This document shows, piece by piece, positions 49,831 through 53,702 of a DNA stretch of 53,702 nucleotides. The stretch comes from Mucilaginibacter sp. (GTDB taxonomy: Bacteria; Bacteroidota; Bacteroidia; Sphingobacteriales; Sphingobacteriaceae): assembly GCA_028288125.1 (NCBI GenBank), contig JAQBOH010000184.1:1-53702 (forward strand), written 5' to 3'. Position 1 is the stretch's first letter. Every line of letters begins with the position of its first letter. The position numbers and the translations under genes were made by a program. The notes beneath the pieces were generated by a model. That model saw only the letters and a list, made by a program, of their open reading frames with translations. It had not been told where the DNA came from and made no database searches.

Positions 49831-50959
49831 ACTTCACGCCAAATTTCTTCAATTCTTTATCGATATAACCGTTCCATCTTTCTTGTGCGGATTCGTTAGA
49901 ACCGTGCCTGGTCTCTTCATCATACAGCTTTTGCATATTGGTCATTTCCCTGTACGATTCCAGGTACTCAACATTGATCGGCCCGTCAAAATTACCGGCG
50001 GGCAGCTCTTCGCCCGATATTTTTTGTTTAAATCCTTCGGCTGCTATTTTCGCGATATCAAAATGCCGCTGCTCATGATTTAATGCATACGCGTTACGGC
50101 TTTCCTCCTTTACCCAGCAGGCGCTTTTCGGCAAACATACTTTCATTGTAAGATATATATCGACAACCCCATTATTAACCTCGTTACGTTCGTCATACCC
50201 GATAGACGGATATATTTCGGCATCATACCTGCTGTTTGGTATCTTCGATTGAAAGTCATTCCAGGTTAGCGGCCTGCTAACTGAATAATATATACTGTCG
50301 CCTTCTGCTTTTTCCCGGTAGTCGTCAAACGTCACCTTAACGGCCTTTGCCAGTTTAATATTGGTAGCTGCCTGACGGTTCATCCAGGTATTTAAATAAA
50401 TAAAGCCGTTTTCGAGCACATGCCTTAATGCGGGCTCGATTTCCTGTGGCTGCCCGGCGTTCCGGGTATAGGTGGCGTTACCATTATAGTCAGTGAGATG
50501 CAGCCCCCCTTCCGGCACATCGTCCCGGTCTTCAAGGTCAAACGACATAACCAGGCTTACGTGCCCTTCCACTCCTCCTCCGCTCAATGCCGACTCAGTC
50601 ACAATGCACTTTTTAAGGCTGGCAATAACCGGGCGTAAGGCCGTATTTCGCGGTAAGTTATGTTCGATAAATTGTTTAATGGCCGCAAAGCCCCCACCCT
50701 TCAAATCTACAGGGATCAATTTAGCCTGGCTCGTTTCATTAGCCCCGGCAGGTACCAGCCACGCTAGGGCAGCACGGCTTTGGCGTTCATCAATCACATT
50801 GGCTATGTAAAATTCTTTGGGAGTTATGGCAATACGTTCATCCTGTAAAATAATATCCCCGGGTGGTTTCGGCACGGATTGAAATCCGCAAAAAAACAAA
50901 GCACCGTAAATCAACATGAAATTGAACAGCCTTTGCCCGGTAAAAACAGACTTTATCAT
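49829..50959 (-). CDS. DUF922-like secreted HEXXH protein
   Basis: A 376-residue protein. An N-terminal hydrophobic stretch (LFNFMLIYGALFFCGFQSV) is a signal peptide or anchor. The C-terminal half has LTWNDFQSKIPNSRYDAEIYPSIGYDER and YALNHEQRHFDIAKIAAEGFKQKI, where HEQRH is an HEXXH zinc motif followed by D and E residues; this pattern is like DUF922, a family suspected of metalloprotease activity. A central part (about 45-200) is not recognised. Convergent with the second receiver gene and overlapping the repeat by 2 bp. Peptidase function is inferred. Confidence 0.78.
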   Translation of the reverse strand: MIKSVFTGQRLFNFMLIYGALFFCGFQSVPKPPGDIILQDERIAITPKEFYIANVIDERQSRAALAWLVPAGANETSQAKLIPVDLKGGGFAAIKQFIEHNLPRNTALRPVIASLKKCIVTESALSGGGVEGHVSLVMSFDLEDRDDVPEGGLHLTDYNGNATYTRNAGQPQEIEPALRHVLENGFIYLNTWMNRQAATNIKLAKAVKVTFDDYREKAEGDSIYYSVSRPLTWNDFQSKIPNSRYDAEIYPSIGYDERNEVNNGVVDIYLTMKVCLPKSACWVKEESRNAYALNHEQRHFDIAKIAAEGFKQKISGEELPAGNFDGPINVEYLESYREMTNMQKLYDEETRHGSNESAQERWNGYIDKELKKFGVK

Positions 50960-51218
50960 TGTTATTATATAACGCTAAAATAAGATACGCTATTATTTTA
51001 TTTTGTCTTTACTTAGTTATTAATTTAAGTAAAATTATGTCAAGCATGTACTTTCTCAGCTGCCGTTTACCTGCTCTTTATCGGCAAAAGTTTTCAACAG
51101 GCATACAATCCCTGATTATTATCCGTTAAAAAAACAGGTTCTCCACAGGTTGTGAATTATTAATGTGTATTTCATTTTTACGTTTCGCTATTTTCGCAAA
51201 TCGTTAGTTCGTCCGTAT

Positions 51219-53702
51219 ATGACCAAACTTAAATACATTGCCTTTTTTGCCCCTATATTTTTTGTTTTATCTTCAAGTGCCCAGCAAAATCCGTCATTCC
51301 AGGTTTACCGTACCTGGCATGCCGCTACCGAACTGCTGGATAAAGGGAAATATGCCGCGGCAGCCGAGCAGTTCCGGCTGGTTGAACAGTACAAGTATAA
51401 AACCACCACACAATCTCAATTTGAGTCTGAGCTATCCTTAACAAAAGAAAACGCGCAATATTACGAAGCGTTATGCGCCCTTGAACTGGGTAATGATGAT
51501 GCCGAAAGTATGTTTCTGCGGTTCATCAAAGAGCATCCCGAAAATCCGTTGACCAAACTGGCTTATTTCCAGGTGGGAAGATATTATTCAAAACAGGAAA
51601 AATACACCGATGCGCTTGTTTGGTTTAATAAAGTAAGTGCCGGCGATTTGGCCGGGAGCGAAAATACTGAGTATAAATTCCGGAAGGGTTATGCCTACTT
51701 TGCCACCAACGATTATAAAAACGCCCAGCAGCTGTTTAGCCAGGTAAAAAATACCCGGTCGCAGTTTACAGATGACGCCACCTATTATTTTGCCTACATA
51801 GCTTACCTGAATAAAGACTATCACTTAGCGCTGGCAAATTTTGAAAAGCTAAAAAAGTCAAAAAAGTACGAAAGCAGCTATCCCTATTATATCACCGCCG
51901 TGTATTTCCTGGACAACCGGTATGATGATGTAATCAATTATGCTATTCCCATCCTAAATACCACGCACCAACAGCACGAAACCGAAATGTTGCGCCTGGT
52001 AGCCGCTTCATATTTTGCTAAGGCCGATTATCAAAATGCGGCAAAATACTATGGCCGTTTTGAAGGCGAGGACCAGGGCAAAACCCAAAATACACAGGAT
52101 AGTTACCAAATGGGGTATACTTATTACCGGATTGGCAGTTATCCGAAAGCTGCATCTGAACTGGTAAGGCTCCAGCAGCAGAATGACGTTTTCAGCCAGA
52201 ATGGGAATTATACCCTGGGCGAAGTTTTCCTGAAAATGGATAATAAGCAAAGCGCCCGCAGCGCGTTCCTGGCCGCATCCAAACTTGATTTTGATAAACA
52301 ACTGCAGGAAGACGCTTTATACCAGTACGCCAAACTATCCTACGAACTTGACTTTAATACCCAGGCGCTTGATGCAACACGTTTATATTTGAAAAATTAT
52401 CCCAATTCAAAACGCAACGACGAGGTTAAGACTTTGCTGGGTGAAGAATTGTTGAACTCGCATAACTATAAGGAAGCGGTTGAAATACTGGAGCCGATCC
52501 CGAATAAGTCGGCCAGTGCAAGAGCGGCCTATCAAAAAGTTACCTACTACCGCGGGCTCGAGTTTTATAACGAGCGCGCATTTGAAAATGCTATCGGAAT
52601 TTTCCTGCGGTCGCTTAAATTTCCGGTCGATACCAAAGTTGAAGCGCTCACCACTTACTGGATGGCAGAGTCAATGTACGAAGTGCGCAAGTACAGCGAA
52701 TCGGTTGAGACGTTTAAAAAGTTTTTGGACCTGCCCGATGCCGGCGAAACCGATGTATACAACTATGCAAACTATGCGCTTGCCTATGCAGCTTTCGGCG
52801 GCGAAGAATATAAAACAGCTGCGAATTATTTCCAGAAATTTTTGCGCGGAGATGAAAAGGATGCCAATACGGTAAACGATGCAATAAGCCGCCTTGCTGA
52901 CAGCTACTTTGTTCTGAAAAACTACGCAACCGCGTTAGAATATTATAATCGCATTATTGAACGGCGCAGCCAGGGAGAGGACTATGCCTTATTTCAGCGC
53001 GGTATGATACAGGGTTTGCAGGGGTCGCCGGATGCCAAAATAAATACGCTGAATGAAGTGCTGAGCAAGTTCCCAAAATCGGATTATGCCGACGATGCTT
53101 CTTTTGAGATCGCATACACCTATTTTTTACAAGGCGACGGCGAAAAGGCCAAAACCGGGTTGCAGGATATGATCCAGCAATACGCGCATAGCAGTTACAT
53201 ACCGCGGGCGTTAGTTACCATTGGCCTGATTGATTACAATGCCGGGCGGGAAGATCAGGCCGTTGAATCGTTCAAAAAGGTAATACAGGATTATTCATCG
53301 ACAGACGAGGCTAAGCTTGCGCTGAAACAGATCGAAAAGATATACACCGACAAAGGCGATGCCCAAACATTTATCAGCTATGCGGCCACTACGCCCATAG
53401 GTAATTATACTACGGCCGACCAGGAAAACATTATGTACACAGCGGCAAATAACCTGTATTTAAGAGGCAACTGGCAGGGTACGGTAGGCGCGGTAAATGC
53501 CTATTTCGATAAGTTCCCGGCCAAACCTATTTATGATAAGCAAGCGAGATTTATAAGGGCCCAAAGCCTTGTTGCCCTTAACCGGCCGGATGAAGCTGTA
53601 ACAGATTACAATGTTATTTTGAACGACTGGACAAGCGCATACAGTGAGCAGTCACTCATCAGCATGGCCCGGCTATATATCGCACAAAAAAAATATAACG
53701 AC
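51219..53702 (+). CDS. Large TPR protein, partial at right edge
   Basis: The first 828 codons of a TPR-repeat protein; no stop before the window ends, so the track omitted it. I translated from ATG 51219: MTKLKYIAFFAPIFFVLSSSAQQNPSF, a signal peptide. Multiple TPR/Sel1-like units follow, e.g. YYEALCALELGNDDAESMFLRFIKEHPENP, AYFQVGRYYSKQEKYTDALVWFNKV, GYAYFATNDYKNAQQLFSQV, AYLNKDYHLALANFEKL. Resembles secreted TPR proteins of Bacteroidota with a scaffold role, possibly in the cell envelope. Codon use matches neighbours. The upstream 259-bp spacer holds no clear promoter. Confidence 0.92.
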   Translation, partial: MTKLKYIAFFAPIFFVLSSSAQQNPSFQVYRTWHAATELLDKGKYAAAAEQFRLVEQYKYKTTTQSQFESELSLTKENAQYYEALCALELGNDDAESMFLRFIKEHPENPLTKLAYFQVGRYYSKQEKYTDALVWFNKVSAGDLAGSENTEYKFRKGYAYFATNDYKNAQQLFSQVKNTRSQFTDDATYYFAYIAYLNKDYHLALANFEKLKKSKKYESSYPYYITAVYFLDNRYDDVINYAIPILNTTHQQHETEMLRLVAASYFAKADYQNAAKYYGRFEGEDQGKTQNTQDSYQMGYTYYRIGSYPKAASELVRLQQQNDVFSQNGNYTLGEVFLKMDNKQSARSAFLAASKLDFDKQLQEDALYQYAKLSYELDFNTQALDATRLYLKNYPNSKRNDEVKTLLGEELLNSHNYKEAVEILEPIPNKSASARAAYQKVTYYRGLEFYNERAFENAIGIFLRSLKFPVDTKVEALTTYWMAESMYEVRKYSESVETFKKFLDLPDAGETDVYNYANYALAYAAFGGEEYKTAANYFQKFLRGDEKDANTVNDAISRLADSYFVLKNYATALEYYNRIIERRSQGEDYALFQRGMIQGLQGSPDAKINTLNEVLSKFPKSDYADDASFEIAYTYFLQGDGEKAKTGLQDMIQQYAHSSYIPRALVTIGLIDYNAGREDQAVESFKKVIQDYSSTDEAKLALKQIEKIYTDKGDAQTFISYAATTPIGNYTTADQENIMYTAANNLYLRGNWQGTVGAVNAYFDKFPAKPIYDKQARFIRAQSLVALNRPDEAVTDYNVILNDWTSAYSEQSLISMARLYIAQKKYND

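Noticed and set aside
51091-51159. DnaA-box-like words (TTCTCCACA, TTTTCAACA) before the TPR gene, suggesting an origin
   Set aside because: Only one is within one mismatch of TTATCCACA; the others differ by two or more. No dnaA gene or clear box cluster is present.

Overview
The window looks like chromosomal DNA from a Bacteroidota bacterium, most likely family Sphingobacteriaceae (Mucilaginibacter/Pedobacter-like). The evidence is promoters of the Bacteroidota type (TTTG, about 19-20 bp, TAnnTTTG), few Shine-Dalgarno sequences, a tandem set of ~800-residue FtsX/MacB-type permeases, a Bacteroidota 'putative porin', a DUF2723 membrane glycosyltransferase and a Wzi/RemB-like outer-membrane protein. 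The genus is an inference. I saw no tRNA, rRNA, CRISPR, prophage, transposase or integrase. The genes at both ends (dnaE at the left, a TPR protein at the right) run off the window.

Layout. 1-9.6 kb: DnaE N-terminus, a dipeptidyl peptidase IV, a small lipoprotein, a VOC protein, a GntP permease, DnaX (clamp loader gamma/tau), an acidic small protein and an aldo/keto reductase. 9.6-10.2 kb is a gene-free patchwork of repeats. 10.2-12.2 kb: the rpsF-rpsR-rplI operon with a clear promoter and terminator, then mtgA. 12.2-16 kb: two small proteins and a five-gene arsenic operon read leftward (arsR, DUF6428 protein, arsN2, acr3, arsC) with repeated candidate ArsR sites. 16-21 kb: a GT117-type membrane protein and a RemB/Wzi-like protein, divergently transcribed. 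21-27.3 kb: a phosphate operon (porin, pstS, pstC, pstA, pstB, phoU) with a candidate Pho box, an intercistronic hairpin and a terminator. 27.7-34.9 kb: a small HTH regulator, GNAT enzyme, membrane proteins, an overlapping lpxK / purine nucleoside phosphorylase / porin operon, and a secreted S51 peptidase-like protein. 35-42.4 kb: three tandem FtsX-type permeases without an ATPase gene. 42.5-45.7 kb: a chromate module (ChrB-domain/AraC fusion regulator, DUF1259 protein, ChrA). 45.8-53.7 kb: a class A beta-lactamase-like protein, an alpha/beta hydrolase, a glycine-zipper protein, two stand-alone receiver proteins flanking a small zinc ribbon, a DUF922-like HEXXH protein and a large TPR protein.

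Most notable observations. (1) dnaX carries a run of ten A residues exactly where the ATPase/collar part ends; slippage in either direction reaches a stop within a few codons, which would produce a short gamma-type subunit. (2) Much of the intergenic DNA is built from degenerate tandem repeats with a 7-bp period, often as facing arms of inverted repeats. One is a perfect 15 x 7 bp array that includes the stop codon of a permease gene, and one lies in frame inside lpxK. (3) A ChrB-like domain is fused to an AraC domain at the head of a ChrA operon. (4) The arsenic operon contains a DUF6428 protein with a Cys-rich tail. No wholly unknown multi-gene system was identified; the heptad repeats and the dnaX slip site are the best candidates for follow-up.
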